Shown: positions 16,901 through 26,190, counted from the first letter of the stretch. The stretch is 64,000 nucleotides of DNA from JBJXGV01 sp046160485 (GCA_046160485.1 JBJXGV010000070.1:1-64000); one strand, 5' to 3'. Notes: a model not told the origin generated them from the letters alone. Numbers and translations are program-made.

Positions 16901-18571
16901 TCACCTCTGCCGCGCCGCGGCCTTGTAGAGCTGCACGAAACCCGTTCCCGGCGAGACGAAGATCCTCTCGTACCCATACGAAAGCTGCTTGAGAATCCCC
17001 TTCGCGGCCAAGTTGTGCTCGTGCTCGGGGCCGAAGCCGCTGACGAGAATGTAGTCGACGCTCGCTCCGGTGCGCTTCGCGTAGTTGATGAAATCGACCC
17101 GCGGCGGCTCCGCCTCCATGTCGGGATCGGACCCGAATGCGCGGAACGGGTTCCGCTCGAACCGGTATCGGACCGGGAATACCGAGGTGTTCGCTTCGTA
17201 GTTGCGCACGTCGATTGCGCCTCGCTCCGCTGCGATGGCGGCGCCGGTGTGGAGAAATGGCTTGATGCGAGTCGAGAGCGGGCTTCCGTCCGCCGAGCGT
17301 CCGCGATGCGAGAAGCCGAGCGAGAGAATCGTTGAGTTCGGCGCAACCAGAGGCGCTGCGGTCAGACTCTCCGCGAGCAACTCGCCGGCGGCGAGGATCG
17401 TCGGCTGCCGCGCCAGCAAGAAGGCGATCCCGAACGCGAAGCCCGAGACGGCGGCGGTGCGCGCTATCCACGGCCGTAACGGCGCGCTTCCGATCGCGAT
17501 GATGAGGGCCAGGACGGCGAACACCAGGATGCGGCCATTGACGTACCAGCATCCTCCGACTCCGGACGGCGCCGCGAAGTAGAGAGCGAAAAGGCTCGCC
17601 GCCGCCGCGAACAGACCCGCCGAGGGGACGCTGTCGGAATCCCGGCGGCGGACGATCAACGCGAGTGCGAAGAGAAGCGCGAGGCAGGCTGCGTACGCAA
17701 TTCCGAAGGGACGCTCGTTTTCGTTGAGCGCCACGAGCGGATCCATCGTCATGAGCTCTCGCGTCAGTTTCGCCGTTGAGACCCAACCCACTCCATGCGA
17801 CTCTCCGTTGCGCTGATAGATGGCGAAGAGGGCGATCGCAGGGAGTGCTGCGACGAGTGGCGCCAAAAGCCGGGCGCGCAGCGATCCGGGCGGCGAAGTT
17901 TCCGCGGCCCCGTTCGCCGGCCGGCCCCGATGCCGGATGCGATCAGACACCGTTGTCCAGAGGGTGACCGCTCCGATCACGAGGCCGAGCGCCCCGAGCG
18001 CGATGAGATGGCTCGCGTAGAGAAGCAGGCAGAACACCATGAACAGGCCGATCTGCCGCCAGGTCCGAAGGCCGCCGCGACGGAGCCAATAACCGAACGC
18101 CACGCACCAGACGACCACGCCGAGGCAGAAGTTGTAGAAGCCCATCTGTAGGTGCCAGCTCAGAATGAACGGGGTCGACAGAAGCGCTAGCGACGCGGCG
18201 CTCGTCCGTGTCGAGCCCAGGGCGAACCGCACTGCGAGCGCGAACGCGATGACGTAGGTCGAGAGGAATACTTTTTCGGCGACGACCGGGGAGAACATCG
18301 TCAGAAGAAACGCCAGTGTGGCGTGGCCGAGCCAATTCGGACTTGGCGTGGCGTTCACCTCGTAGTACTCCCCGAACGCTGGCGATTCCGGATCTGAGAT
18401 TCGAAGCAGGGCATCGGCGTTGTGAAGGTGCGCGGGCCCATCTTGGGTTGGGAAGCGCGCAGGCCACCAGATCAGCGCCACGTGAAGCAGGATGATCGTC
18501 GCAAGGCCGATGTCCGGCAGGGCGAGGAAGCGACTCGCCCCCCGGGGGTTCACGGACTCACTTCCATTCAT
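16901..18571 (-). CDS. polytopic membrane protein, GT-C-like
   Basis: Protein of 556 aa with about ten hydrophobic segments in the first 390 residues and a soluble C-terminal part (about 430-556). The first extracytoplasmic loop holds FPTQDGPAHLHNADAL, an acidic-residue-plus-His arrangement like the catalytic loop of GT-C membrane glycosyltransferases that use lipid-linked sugars. I do not recognise a named family, so glycosyl transfer is inference. The chosen ATG at 18571 overlaps the deoB stop by 14 bases and gives a short cytoplasmic N-terminus before the first membrane helix; the longer frame upstream lies within deoB. It is last in the xdhC-btpA-deoB run and is separated from tdk by 84 bases. 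Confidence 0.6.
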   Translation of the reverse strand: MNGSESVNPRGASRFLALPDIGLATIILLHVALIWWPARFPTQDGPAHLHNADALLRISDPESPAFGEYYEVNATPSPNWLGHATLAFLLTMFSPVVAEKVFLSTYVIAFALAVRFALGSTRTSAASLALLSTPFILSWHLQMGFYNFCLGVVVWCVAFGYWLRRGGLRTWRQIGLFMVFCLLLYASHLIALGALGLVIGAVTLWTTVSDRIRHRGRPANGAAETSPPGSLRARLLAPLVAALPAIALFAIYQRNGESHGVGWVSTAKLTRELMTMDPLVALNENERPFGIAYAACLALLFALALIVRRRDSDSVPSAGLFAAAASLFALYFAAPSGVGGCWYVNGRILVFAVLALIIAIGSAPLRPWIARTAAVSGFAFGIAFLLARQPTILAAGELLAESLTAAPLVAPNSTILSLGFSHRGRSADGSPLSTRIKPFLHTGAAIAAERGAIDVRNYEANTSVFPVRYRFERNPFRAFGSDPDMEAEPPRVDFINYAKRTGASVDYILVSGFGPEHEHNLAAKGILKQLSYGYERIFVSPGTGFVQLYKAAARQR

Positions 18572-19781
18572 CGAGAAAGCTGCGCCCTGGGCCGGGGTTC
18601 CTGACGGCAAAGAAGTCCGCGATGGTCGCAGCCAGGTCGGCGAACGTGTCGCGCAAACCGAGGTCGCGCCCGATCGGCGTCGAAGCGCGTGCGCTCCCAT
18701 CCTCGATTCCTCGCGGCGTGGCCGCTCCGCCTATGAAAAGCAGCGGCACGAGTTCGCGCGAATGGTCCGTCGACGGCGTCGTGGGATCGCAGCCGTGGTC
18801 CGCGGTAAAGACAAGGCGGTCGCCGGGGCCGAGCGCGTCGATGAGCGCGGGAACACGCGCGTCGATCTCCTCGAGAGCGCGAGCGTAGCCGGCGGTGTCG
18901 TTGCGATGGCCCCACAACATGTCGGTCTCGACGAGATTCGTGAAAAGAAATCCGCGCTCGAGTTCGGCGAGCCCGTCGAGCGTCGCGTCGAGGCACTCGG
19001 CGTTCGACTTCCCTCCGAGCGAACACGTTATGCCGCGCCCCGCGAAGATGTCGGGAATCTTGCCGACGCCCCAGACGGGAACGTGTGCCGCCTCGAGGAC
19101 CTCGCAGATCGTCGGCGAAAGCGGCGGGAGCGAGAAGTCGTGGCGCCGCGGCGTGCGCGCGTACGCGCCGCTCTCCCCCGCGAAGGGCCGCGCGATCACA
19201 CGGCCCACGGCGTGCGGGCCGGTGAGAATGCCGCGCGCCGTCTGACAGATCGCGTACAACTCCTTGACGGGAATCACCTCTTCGTGAGCTGCGATCTGGA
19301 AGACGCTGTCCGCCGACGTGTAAACGATCGGCTTGCCGGTGCGGCGATGTTCGTCGCCGAATTCCTCGATGATCGCGGTGCCTGACGCCGCGCGGTTCGC
19401 GAGCACGCCGCGGCCGATCGCCGCCTCGAACGGCTCGAGCACCTCGCGCGGAAATCCGTTCGGGTACGTTGGAAACGCGCGATCCACGACGCACCCCGCC
19501 ATCTCCCAATGCCCGCTCGTCGTGTCCTTCCCGTGGCTCCGCTCGCGCATCCGGCCGAACGAAGCACGCGGCGCGAGCGACGGCGGAACGCCCGCGATGT
19601 CGAGCAGATTCCCGAGCCCGAGCGATTGAAAGTTTGGAAGCCGCAGCCCGCCGACAACGCGCGACAAATTACCGAGCGTGTTCGATCCGAGATCGCCGTA
19701 CTCCGCCGCGTCGGGCGCCGCTCCAGCGCCGACTCCGTCGAGGACGATCACGACGAACCGAACAGGAGGGCGCGAACTCAT
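18558..19781 (-). CDS. deoB: phosphopentomutase
   Basis: Protein of 407 aa, the normal DeoB length; alkaline-phosphatase superfamily. It interconverts (deoxy)ribose-1-phosphate and -5-phosphate, linking nucleoside phosphorolysis to pentose metabolism. VIVLDGVGAGAAPDA provides a metal Asp, GKDTTSGHWE the phosphorylated Thr, and ADHGCDPTTPSTDHSRE the remaining metal ligands. The start overlaps the BtpA-like stop (ATGA). Together with adenosine deaminase, cytidine deaminase and RpiB on the same strand, it completes a route from nucleosides to pentose-5-phosphates. Confidence 0.95.
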   Translation of the reverse strand: MSSRPPVRFVVIVLDGVGAGAAPDAAEYGDLGSNTLGNLSRVVGGLRLPNFQSLGLGNLLDIAGVPPSLAPRASFGRMRERSHGKDTTSGHWEMAGCVVDRAFPTYPNGFPREVLEPFEAAIGRGVLANRAASGTAIIEEFGDEHRRTGKPIVYTSADSVFQIAAHEEVIPVKELYAICQTARGILTGPHAVGRVIARPFAGESGAYARTPRRHDFSLPPLSPTICEVLEAAHVPVWGVGKIPDIFAGRGITCSLGGKSNAECLDATLDGLAELERGFLFTNLVETDMLWGHRNDTAGYARALEEIDARVPALIDALGPGDRLVFTADHGCDPTTPSTDHSRELVPLLFIGGAATPRGIEDGSARASTPIGRDLGLRDTFADLAATIADFFAVRNPGPGRSFLDEWK

Positions 19782-20590
19782 CGGCGCGCGCTCCGTGCGG
19801 CGTCGACGAGCCGCCGCACGCGCGCCGCATCGACGGGGTTCGATGTGATGCCACCCTGCTTCACGCTCGTGCCGACGATCGCCGCGTCGACGAATGGCGC
19901 GAGCGCCGCGGCATTCCCTTCGGCGAGGCCGCTTCCGAGGACGAGGCGCGCGCCGGGCGCGGCGTGACGAACCGATGCAAGGTACTCCGCGTCAGGCGCC
20001 GAGCCTGTGGCGGCGCCGGAGACGACGATCGCATCCGCGCCGGCGCGCCCCGACAGCTCGGCGAGTTCCACCTTCGCATCGCGCTCGCCGAGCGGCGCGG
20101 CGTGCTTCGCGCGAAAGTCGGCCCACACCTCGACTCGGGCGCCGATCGCGCGGCGCCGCCTCATGATGGCGTGCGACTCGCCGCGCAGAAGCCCCTCGCC
20201 CGCTACCGCCAGCCCCGCGAACACGTTGACTCGAATAAACCGCGCACCCGTCGCCGCTGCGATGGCGAGCGCGGAGAGCGCGTCGTTCCGAAGCACCTGC
20301 ACTCCGACCGGCGCCGGGCTCAGCGCGACGATGCGCGCGACGATCACCGACATCGCTGCGACGGTGATTGCGTCGACGCGCCGCGGAACGAACGGCGTGT
20401 CGCCGTAGTTCTCGACAAGAAGCGCCGCGACGCCGCCGTCCAACAAGGCGCGGGCGTCCGCCACAGCAAGCTCGGCGATCTCGTGCACGGAGTGTTCAGC
20501 GCGCGGGCTTCCCGGCAGCGGTGCCAGGTGCACCATCCCGATGATCGGAAACACCTCGGCGTCGAGTGACCACGGCGTCGCGTGCGCCAC
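19778..20590 (-). CDS. BtpA/SgcQ-family protein
   Basis: Protein of 270 aa with a TIM-barrel-like pattern. IIGMVHLAPLPGSP near the N-terminus and GGVAALLVENYGDTPF are BtpA-family signatures, and the C-terminus carries IVGTSVKQGG. BtpA was first described as a photosystem I biogenesis factor in cyanobacteria, but homologues such as SgcQ occur in sugar or nucleoside operons and are thought to be enzymes of unknown reaction. The GTG start shares one base with the xdhC stop (TAGTG), and the stop overlaps the deoB start, so the three are co-translated. Placement next to deoB suggests a role in nucleoside or nucleobase metabolism. Confidence 0.8.
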   Translation of the reverse strand: MAHATPWSLDAEVFPIIGMVHLAPLPGSPRAEHSVHEIAELAVADARALLDGGVAALLVENYGDTPFVPRRVDAITVAAMSVIVARIVALSPAPVGVQVLRNDALSALAIAAATGARFIRVNVFAGLAVAGEGLLRGESHAIMRRRRAIGARVEVWADFRAKHAAPLGERDAKVELAELSGRAGADAIVVSGAATGSAPDAEYLASVRHAAPGARLVLGSGLAEGNAAALAPFVDAAIVGTSVKQGGITSNPVDAARVRRLVDAARSARR

Positions 20591-21834
20591 TACGCCCGCT
20601 CCCCATCGCCGGCGCCGTCGCACCGAGATCCACGCAGCGCCGCCCCTTCGCCGCGCCCGCGCGGTGCCGCCGCGATCCCCTTCGTCTGCGCAAGAGACGC
20701 CGCGATGGCCGAGTGCGCGCGCCGTTTGACCGCGATCATCTCGGCGACGATCGATACGGCGATCTCTTCGGGCGTCACGGCGCCAATATCGAGCCCGATC
20801 GGTGCGTGAAGCGCCAAGAGCCGCGCTTCGGGAATACCGCGCGCGAGCAACTGCGCCGCGGCGCGCTCGTGCTTTCTGCGGCTGCCGATTACGCCGAGGT
20901 AGCGAGTCGGCGGCAAGCGCAAGAGTCCCTCGAGCACCTGCTCGTCGTACTGGTGGCCGCGCGTTGCAAGAACGACGAAGTCGTGCGGCGCGAAGTCGAC
21001 GCGCTCCGAAAGCTCCGCATAACCGGGAAGGACGATGCGGCGCGCGCCCGGAAAACGCTCGGCGGCGACGTACTTCTCGCGGTCGTCGACGACTGTGACT
21101 TGAAATCCCGCAGCGGTCGCGGCGGCGTGCACCGCGCGCGATACGTGCCCGGCGCCGATCAAGACAACGCGCGGGCGACCCACGACCGGTTCGAGATAGA
21201 TCGCGCCGCCCGCCGCCCATGCAGAGCGTTCGTCGCGCACGGCGCTCATGGCAGTCGAGTGCAGCGCTTGCGGAAGCACCGCCAGACCGAGCAGGGGTTC
21301 GCCCTCTTCGCCGAGAACGATCCGCGCGGGAGCAGACGCGCCGCTCGCGCGATCGCGCGGTGCCGCCGGTTCCGCGCGTGTTCCGATGAGCGGCGGCCCG
21401 CCATCGGAGAAAATTCGCGCGAGCACGCTCGTCGTTCCCAACTCGGTGCGGCGCTCGAGCAACTCACAAAGCGCGATGTCGCCCAATTCGAGCCGTTCCA
21501 GGAGAATCTCGACGGTTCCTCCGCAAACCATCCGCAATTCTTCTTCGGTTTCGGTCAATGTGAACACAACGCGCGCCCACCCTCCGGCCGCGCGCAGCTT
21601 CTGCGCCTCGCGCTGCACCTCCGCTTCGAGACAGCCGCCGCCAACGGTACCAATCGCTTCGCCCGTATCGGAGACGAAGAGGCGCGACAGCACGGGCGCG
21701 GGCGTCGAGCCATGCACCGACGCGATCGTCGCCATCACGCCGCCGCCACACCGCGCCAATTGTTGCGCGCATTCACCAAAATGATTTCGAGAAGACACCG
21801 CGTCGCACTCCTCTCTGACGAGATCTGGTATCAT
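20590..21834 (-). CDS. xdhC: XdhC/CoxI-family molybdoenzyme accessory protein
   Basis: Protein of 414 aa. The N-terminal XdhC domain has GSTPAPVLSRLFVS and GTVGGGCLEAEVQ. The C-terminal Rossmann domain has VVLIGAGHVSRAVH, VVDDREKY, VLATRGHQYDEQVL and GVIGSRRKHERA. XdhC proteins carry and sulfurate molybdenum cofactor for xanthine dehydrogenase. No xanthine dehydrogenase subunit is in the window, but SsnA-, YgeW- and BtpA-like genes on the same strand fit a purine theme. ATG 21834 is chosen; a GTG 15 bases upstream would lie inside a strong palindrome (21842-21858) that looks like an operator. Neither start has a good Shine-Dalgarno. Confidence 0.85.
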   Translation of the reverse strand: MIPDLVREECDAVSSRNHFGECAQQLARCGGGVMATIASVHGSTPAPVLSRLFVSDTGEAIGTVGGGCLEAEVQREAQKLRAAGGWARVVFTLTETEEELRMVCGGTVEILLERLELGDIALCELLERRTELGTTSVLARIFSDGGPPLIGTRAEPAAPRDRASGASAPARIVLGEEGEPLLGLAVLPQALHSTAMSAVRDERSAWAAGGAIYLEPVVGRPRVVLIGAGHVSRAVHAAATAAGFQVTVVDDREKYVAAERFPGARRIVLPGYAELSERVDFAPHDFVVLATRGHQYDEQVLEGLLRLPPTRYLGVIGSRRKHERAAAQLLARGIPEARLLALHAPIGLDIGAVTPEEIAVSIVAEMIAVKRRAHSAIAASLAQTKGIAAAPRGRGEGAALRGSRCDGAGDGERA

Positions 21835-21858
21835 GATATCACTTCGCACAGTGCGAAG
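21829..21858. promoter_or_regulatory. two palindromes between divergent xdhC and PHP genes
   Basis: A perfect 17-base inverted repeat, CTTCGCACaGTGCGAAG (21842-21858), lies just upstream of the xdhC ATG. Next to it TATCATGATA (21829-21838) is also perfectly palindromic and includes that ATG. The first is 41 bases before the divergent gene's start. A dimeric repressor site controlling xdhC or both genes is the simplest reading; the regulator is unknown. Confidence 0.5.
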
Positions 21859-21898
21859 ATCGACCCCCGTCGAACGCCATCAACCTCGGAGTCACAAG

Positions 21899-24148
21899 AT
21901 GAGCTGCACGCGCACCGCTTGCTTTGCATCCGCTCTCGTCTTCGCCGTACTGCTTGCGCCGTCCACCCCGAGCGCGCAGGTCGTCCTCAACGAAATCCTA
22001 CCGAACCCCGCCGGCGACGACGTCGGCACAGAACGCATCGAAATCGTGAATGCTGGGCCGACATCCGTCGACGTGACGGGATGGGCCATCGATGACGCCG
22101 CGACGATCGATGAAGTGGGCGTGCGCTGCCGGATCCCTGAAGACTTCGACACCTCGGTCTGCTCGGGAAGTGCCATCCTCGCGCCGGGAGAGTTTCGCGT
22201 CGTGAAGGGAACATCCACGGCCGCGTTTCTCAACAACAGCGGTGACGACGTCTACCTCATCAAAGATCGCACGCTCGCGCCGGTCGTCGCCGACCTCGTT
22301 ACGTATCCGAGCGCGGCTCTGCAAGTCGACATGACGTGGGGCGCGATTCCGAACGGGTCCGAGAACTTCGCGTGGCGAACGAAGACGCTCTGCGGGTCGA
22401 ACGGCGGAGCGGGCGACTTCATCGCGCCCTCGACGATCGCGGATCTCGCCGCGGTGTCGGGTGCGTACTCCGGCGAAGTGCGCCTCACGTGGACCGCGCC
22501 CGGCGACGACGGCATGACCGGCACCGCGAGCGCATACGAATTCAAGGTTGCCCTCTCGTCGATCAACGCGGGGAATTTCGACACCGCGACCGATCTCGAA
22601 TTTTGGATCAACGCGCCGCTGCCGCAGGCCGCGGGCACCGCGGAAACGCTTGTTGTCTTCGGGCTCGATCCCGCGTTCACGTGGCACTTCGCGGTGAAGG
22701 CGGTCGATGACGCGGCGAACCTCGGCGCCGTCTCGAACAGCCCGAGCGCGCTGCCGCTTGCAGGCGCGCTCCCCGATCCGAATCTTGGCGGCAACGTCTA
22801 CTTCGGAAATCTGCATGCGCACACCGGATACTCGGACGGGCAGCTCACGCCCGCCGACGCCTACAGCTTCGCGCGGAACACGGCGCCGACGCCGCTCGAC
22901 TTCCTCGCGGTAACCGATCACAACCACGCCGGCGCGGGAATGTCGCTGCCGAACTATTCGCTCGGGCTCGCGCAAGCTGCCGCGGCGAACGATGACGGCA
23001 ACTTCGTCGCGATCTACGGGCAGGAGTGGGGATTCGCTTCGAACGGACACGTCAATATTCTGGAAGCGCCCGTGCTCTTCGGCTGGGAGGCCGGCAACTA
23101 CGACGTATTCGTCGCGGAAGGCGACTACCCGAGCCTCTACACCGCCGCGCTCGCGAACCCGCCCGCTTCCTATCCGGTGGTTCTGCTCTGGTGTCATCCT
23201 GCGGCGAGCGACTTCGACAACCTCGCCGTCACGAGCGATGGATTGGCGGCGGTTCATCTCATGTGTCTTGTGAACGGTCCCGCGTTCTCGACCGCGACCG
23301 ACGAAACCGACGTCGGCAACACGGGCTTCGACGATGTTTTCCACGAAGCGCTCCGCAAGGGATACCGCGTTTCGCCGACCGCCGACCAAGATAATCACAA
23401 CGTTACGTGGGGTGCGTCGTCGCAGAGTCGTACCGCGGCGCACGCGAGCACCAAATCGAAGGCCGCGATTCTCGGCGCGCTCGCGGCCGGCAACAACTAC
23501 GCGACTCAGGATCACAACGCGCGTGTCGACTTCACCGCGGACGGGCACGGAATGGGCGAGGCGTTCACGGCGACGAGCGGCGTGCGAATCGCGGTGCGCG
23601 TGACGGACCCGGATGTCGGCGAGACGGTGTCGCTCATCGAACTCTTCCGCGGTATCCAAGGTGTTTCATCCGCGGTCCGCGTCGCGTGGAACGCCGACAA
23701 CAACGAGCTGCATTGGCGCGAGCTCGAAGAGTTCGCCGACGGGACCGAGGTGCACTACACGCTGCGGATCCGTCAGGGCGACAATCACAGCATTTGGACC
23801 GGACCCGCGTACATCACCTATCAATCCGCGACGGGCGTTGCGGACGGAGCGAGCGCTCCGGCGTCGGCCATTCGCCTCGCTTCCCCCACGCCGAATCCGA
23901 CGCGCGGCGCAACGCGCATGGCGTTCGCCTTGCCGCGCGACGTCGCCCGCGTGCGCGCGACGTTGTTCGACGTCGAGGGACGGTTGACGCGTGTCCTTCT
24001 CGACCGGCCGCTCGGCGCGGGCAATCACGAGGTCAGGTGGGACGGCGGCCTCGCGTCGGGCCGCCAGGCGCCGCCGGGCATCTACCTGCTCCGGCTCGAT
24101 GCGGGCGACGAAGGATCCGCCACCGCGAAGATTCACCTGCTTCGCTAA
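21899..24148 (+). CDS. exported PHP-domain protein with LTD and FlgD-like C-terminus
   Basis: Protein of 749 aa. Residues 1-27 are a Sec signal peptide ending near PSAQ. Then comes a lamin-tail-like domain (about 28-145; VVLNEILPNPAGDD, ERIEIVNAGP), a fibronectin-III-like domain (about 180-280), a PHP-type metal hydrolase domain from about 300 (FGNLHAHTGYSDG, AVTDHNHAG), and from about 660 a FlgD-like beta module (SPTPNPTRGATRMAFALP through PPGIYLLRLDAG) of the kind that ends secreted proteins in FCB-group bacteria. PHP domains hydrolyse phosphoesters; an exported copy may act on nucleic acid or other extracellular phosphodiesters (inference). The ATG at 21899 sits behind a GGAG and directly before the signal peptide. 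A CHAD protein gene follows 9 bases later. Confidence 0.82.
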   Translation: MSCTRTACFASALVFAVLLAPSTPSAQVVLNEILPNPAGDDVGTERIEIVNAGPTSVDVTGWAIDDAATIDEVGVRCRIPEDFDTSVCSGSAILAPGEFRVVKGTSTAAFLNNSGDDVYLIKDRTLAPVVADLVTYPSAALQVDMTWGAIPNGSENFAWRTKTLCGSNGGAGDFIAPSTIADLAAVSGAYSGEVRLTWTAPGDDGMTGTASAYEFKVALSSINAGNFDTATDLEFWINAPLPQAAGTAETLVVFGLDPAFTWHFAVKAVDDAANLGAVSNSPSALPLAGALPDPNLGGNVYFGNLHAHTGYSDGQLTPADAYSFARNTAPTPLDFLAVTDHNHAGAGMSLPNYSLGLAQAAAANDDGNFVAIYGQEWGFASNGHVNILEAPVLFGWEAGNYDVFVAEGDYPSLYTAALANPPASYPVVLLWCHPAASDFDNLAVTSDGLAAVHLMCLVNGPAFSTATDETDVGNTGFDDVFHEALRKGYRVSPTADQDNHNVTWGASSQSRTAAHASTKSKAAILGALAAGNNYATQDHNARVDFTADGHGMGEAFTATSGVRIAVRVTDPDVGETVSLIELFRGIQGVSSAVRVAWNADNNELHWRELEEFADGTEVHYTLRIRQGDNHSIWTGPAYITYQSATGVADGASAPASAIRLASPTPNPTRGATRMAFALPRDVARVRATLFDVEGRLTRVLLDRPLGAGNHEVRWDGGLASGRQAPPGIYLLRLDAGDEGSATAKIHLLR

Positions 24149-24157
24149 CGTATCGCG

Positions 24158-25672
24158 TTGCCGCCGCTCGACACCATCACGCGCGAGCCGAAGGCGTCCG
24201 ATCTCGACGCGGGCGCCGCGGGGCTCGTCCAGCGGATGCACGCCGTGATCGAGCAGCTTCACGTCGCGCGCGCGGAGCTCTCGCCCGATGCCGTGCACGA
24301 CCTCCGCGTTGCGCTTCGCCGATGCCGATCGATCGCCGAAGGCGCCGGGGCGATCGACTCGCATCGAAGCTGGCGGCGCCTTCGCCGTGCGAGCCGGTCG
24401 CTCTTCCGGCAGCTCGGCGCGCTGCGCGACGCTCACGTGATGGCGGAGTGGATCGAGAAGCTTGCGCCCGCCGGCGATACCGCGCGCGAACGCCTCTCCG
24501 CGCAGATTCACGCACGCGAAGCCCAGCTCGCTCGGTCGGCGCGCGACGCCGTGTTCGAGTTCGACGACGCCGCGTGGCGCGCGCTCGCCGCGGTGGTCGC
24601 CGCGCGCGCGGAGAGGCTGCGCCCTGGCAGCGCCGTCTTCCGCCACCTTGCGCTCGAGCGCTGGACCGAGGCGCGTGCGCTTCACGATGCCGCCCTCGAA
24701 AGCGGCAGCGGTGAGGCGTTCCACGCGCTGCGCATCGGCGTGAAGCGATTTCGCTACACCGTCGAAAACTTTCTTCCTCGGAAATACGAGGTGTGGGCGA
24801 AGCAGTTCAAGCGCGTTCAGGACTCCCTCGGCGAGATGCACGACCTCGACCTGCTCTGGGGCGCCATCGCCGCCGCCGAGCCGCCGCTTTCCGACGAGGA
24901 GCTGGCCGAGTGGCGCGACGTGCTCAGCAACGAACTCGAATCGCGTCTCTCCGACTACCACGAACGCATGAGTGGCGATGATTCTCTCTGGGCGGAGTGG
25001 CGGGACGGGCTGCCGGACGAAGGCGCGCTTCCCGCCGTTTCGTTCGCGCGCGTTGCGGCCTGGGCCGCGCTCCGCGACCCGGCTCCGCGCCACGCGCGCC
25101 GTGTCGCGAGGCTCGCCGTGGAAATCTTCGACGGCCTCGGCGCGCTCGAGCGAGCACATCCGTTCGGCGATCGACGATCCCGGCGGTCTCTGCGCGGGGC
25201 GGCGCTCGCGCATCACATCGGACGCGCGGGCGGCCGCAGCCGCCGCCACAAGCGCACCTATCGATTGCTCACCGAACTGCGCGCACCGCTCGGTTGGGAA
25301 GAAGATGAGATTCGCGCGGTGGCGATCATCGCGCGCTACTATCGCGGGTCAGAGCCGCATGCGTCCCATGCGGGCTTTCGCGATCTCGACGCCGCGGGCC
25401 GCACGGCGGTCTCCGCACTCGCGGGCGTCCTGCGCATCGCAGACGCGCTCGACAGCCGGCACGACGGCGCGGTCGCGCATGTGCGCGTCGAGTCGGCGCC
25501 CCCCGCGATTCTCGTTCGAGCGTTCGGATACGAAGAGGACCAACGCACCGCGGCTCGCATGGGCGGCAGAAAGCGACTTCTCGAGTCCGTTCTCGGCCGT
25601 CCGATCGTGGTCTTGGGCGCGCAGCGCGACGAGTCGCCTGCCATTCGCGCCGGAGCGCGCCCTCCGCGCTAA
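24158..25672 (+). CDS. CHAD-domain protein with degenerate Ppx/GppA-type HD domain
   Basis: Protein of 504 aa. Residues about 30-275 form a CHAD domain: AVHDLRVALRRCRSI and HALRIGVKRFRYTVENF are its two basic helices with conserved His and Arg, a polyphosphate-binding fold. Residues about 300-480 resemble the C-terminal HD domain of Ppx/GppA (compare ALAHHIG, IIARYYRGSEPH and LAGVLRIADALD with LLHDAGH, LVRYHYKAEP and LTAILRLASALD in the Ppx/GppA protein at 26191-27732). The HD dyad reads HH, so this half may be inactive. The start is a TTG 9 bases after the preceding stop; a later ATG at 24236 would cut into the CHAD domain. The 3' end overlaps convergent sixA by 4 bases. Confidence 0.78.
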   Translation: MPPLDTITREPKASDLDAGAAGLVQRMHAVIEQLHVARAELSPDAVHDLRVALRRCRSIAEGAGAIDSHRSWRRLRRASRSLFRQLGALRDAHVMAEWIEKLAPAGDTARERLSAQIHAREAQLARSARDAVFEFDDAAWRALAAVVAARAERLRPGSAVFRHLALERWTEARALHDAALESGSGEAFHALRIGVKRFRYTVENFLPRKYEVWAKQFKRVQDSLGEMHDLDLLWGAIAAAEPPLSDEELAEWRDVLSNELESRLSDYHERMSGDDSLWAEWRDGLPDEGALPAVSFARVAAWAALRDPAPRHARRVARLAVEIFDGLGALERAHPFGDRRSRRSLRGAALAHHIGRAGGRSRRHKRTYRLLTELRAPLGWEEDEIRAVAIIARYYRGSEPHASHAGFRDLDAAGRTAVSALAGVLRIADALDSRHDGAVAHVRVESAPPAILVRAFGYEEDQRTAARMGGRKRLLESVLGRPIVVLGAQRDESPAIRAGARPPR

Positions 25673-26166
25673 CGCGCCAACGCGCGCAGCATCTTTCCGG
25701 TAAGCAGCCAACCGATCGTCGCCTGCGGCGGGACGGCGGATTTCATTTCGAGGCACGCGATGCCGGCTTTCTTCAACGCGGTCGCCGCGCCCTTGGCACC
25801 CAGCGCGAGGGAGATCATCTCGTCGAGGTGCGTGGCATGGCCGAAACACGCGACATCCTTGCCGTTGAGCTTCGCGATCTCCTGAAAGATCGCGCGCGGA
25901 TTCGCGCACGGCTTGAGCGCCGCGGTCTTGCGAAGTGCCGACTTCGAAACGTCGAAGGCTGCGGCGAAAAGCTCGGCCGTCTCGAGCGCGCGCGTGTAGG
26001 GACTCGTAAGAAAGACCTCGGGCGCCGCGCCGAGCGCGCGGAAGCCGCGCGCTGCGGCTTGCGTTTTGAGGATTCCGTCCGCCGTCAACGCACGCGCCGG
26101 ATCGGCGGGCGAAGCGGGGTCGTTCCGATCGATCGCGATTCCATGCCGCACGACGTAGAGCCTCAT
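25669..26166 (-). CDS. sixA: SixA-like phosphohistidine phosphatase
   Basis: Protein of 165 aa, histidine phosphatase superfamily. LYVVRHGIAIDRND has the catalytic R-H-G at the N-terminus, LTSPYTRALETAE supplies the second Arg, and CFGHATHLDEM the second catalytic His. SixA removes phosphate from phosphohistidine on HPt or PTS proteins. Here it is last in a minus-strand unit with Ppx/GppA and two TMP-kinase-like genes and converges with a CHAD protein, a neighbourhood usually linked to polyphosphate. It starts 24 bases after the ppx stop. Confidence 0.88.
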   Translation of the reverse strand: MRLYVVRHGIAIDRNDPASPADPARALTADGILKTQAAARGFRALGAAPEVFLTSPYTRALETAELFAAAFDVSKSALRKTAALKPCANPRAIFQEIAKLNGKDVACFGHATHLDEMISLALGAKGAATALKKAGIACLEMKSAVPPQATIGWLLTGKMLRALAR

Positions 26167-26190
26167 GATTTCTGAAAATCCCCCTCGAGC

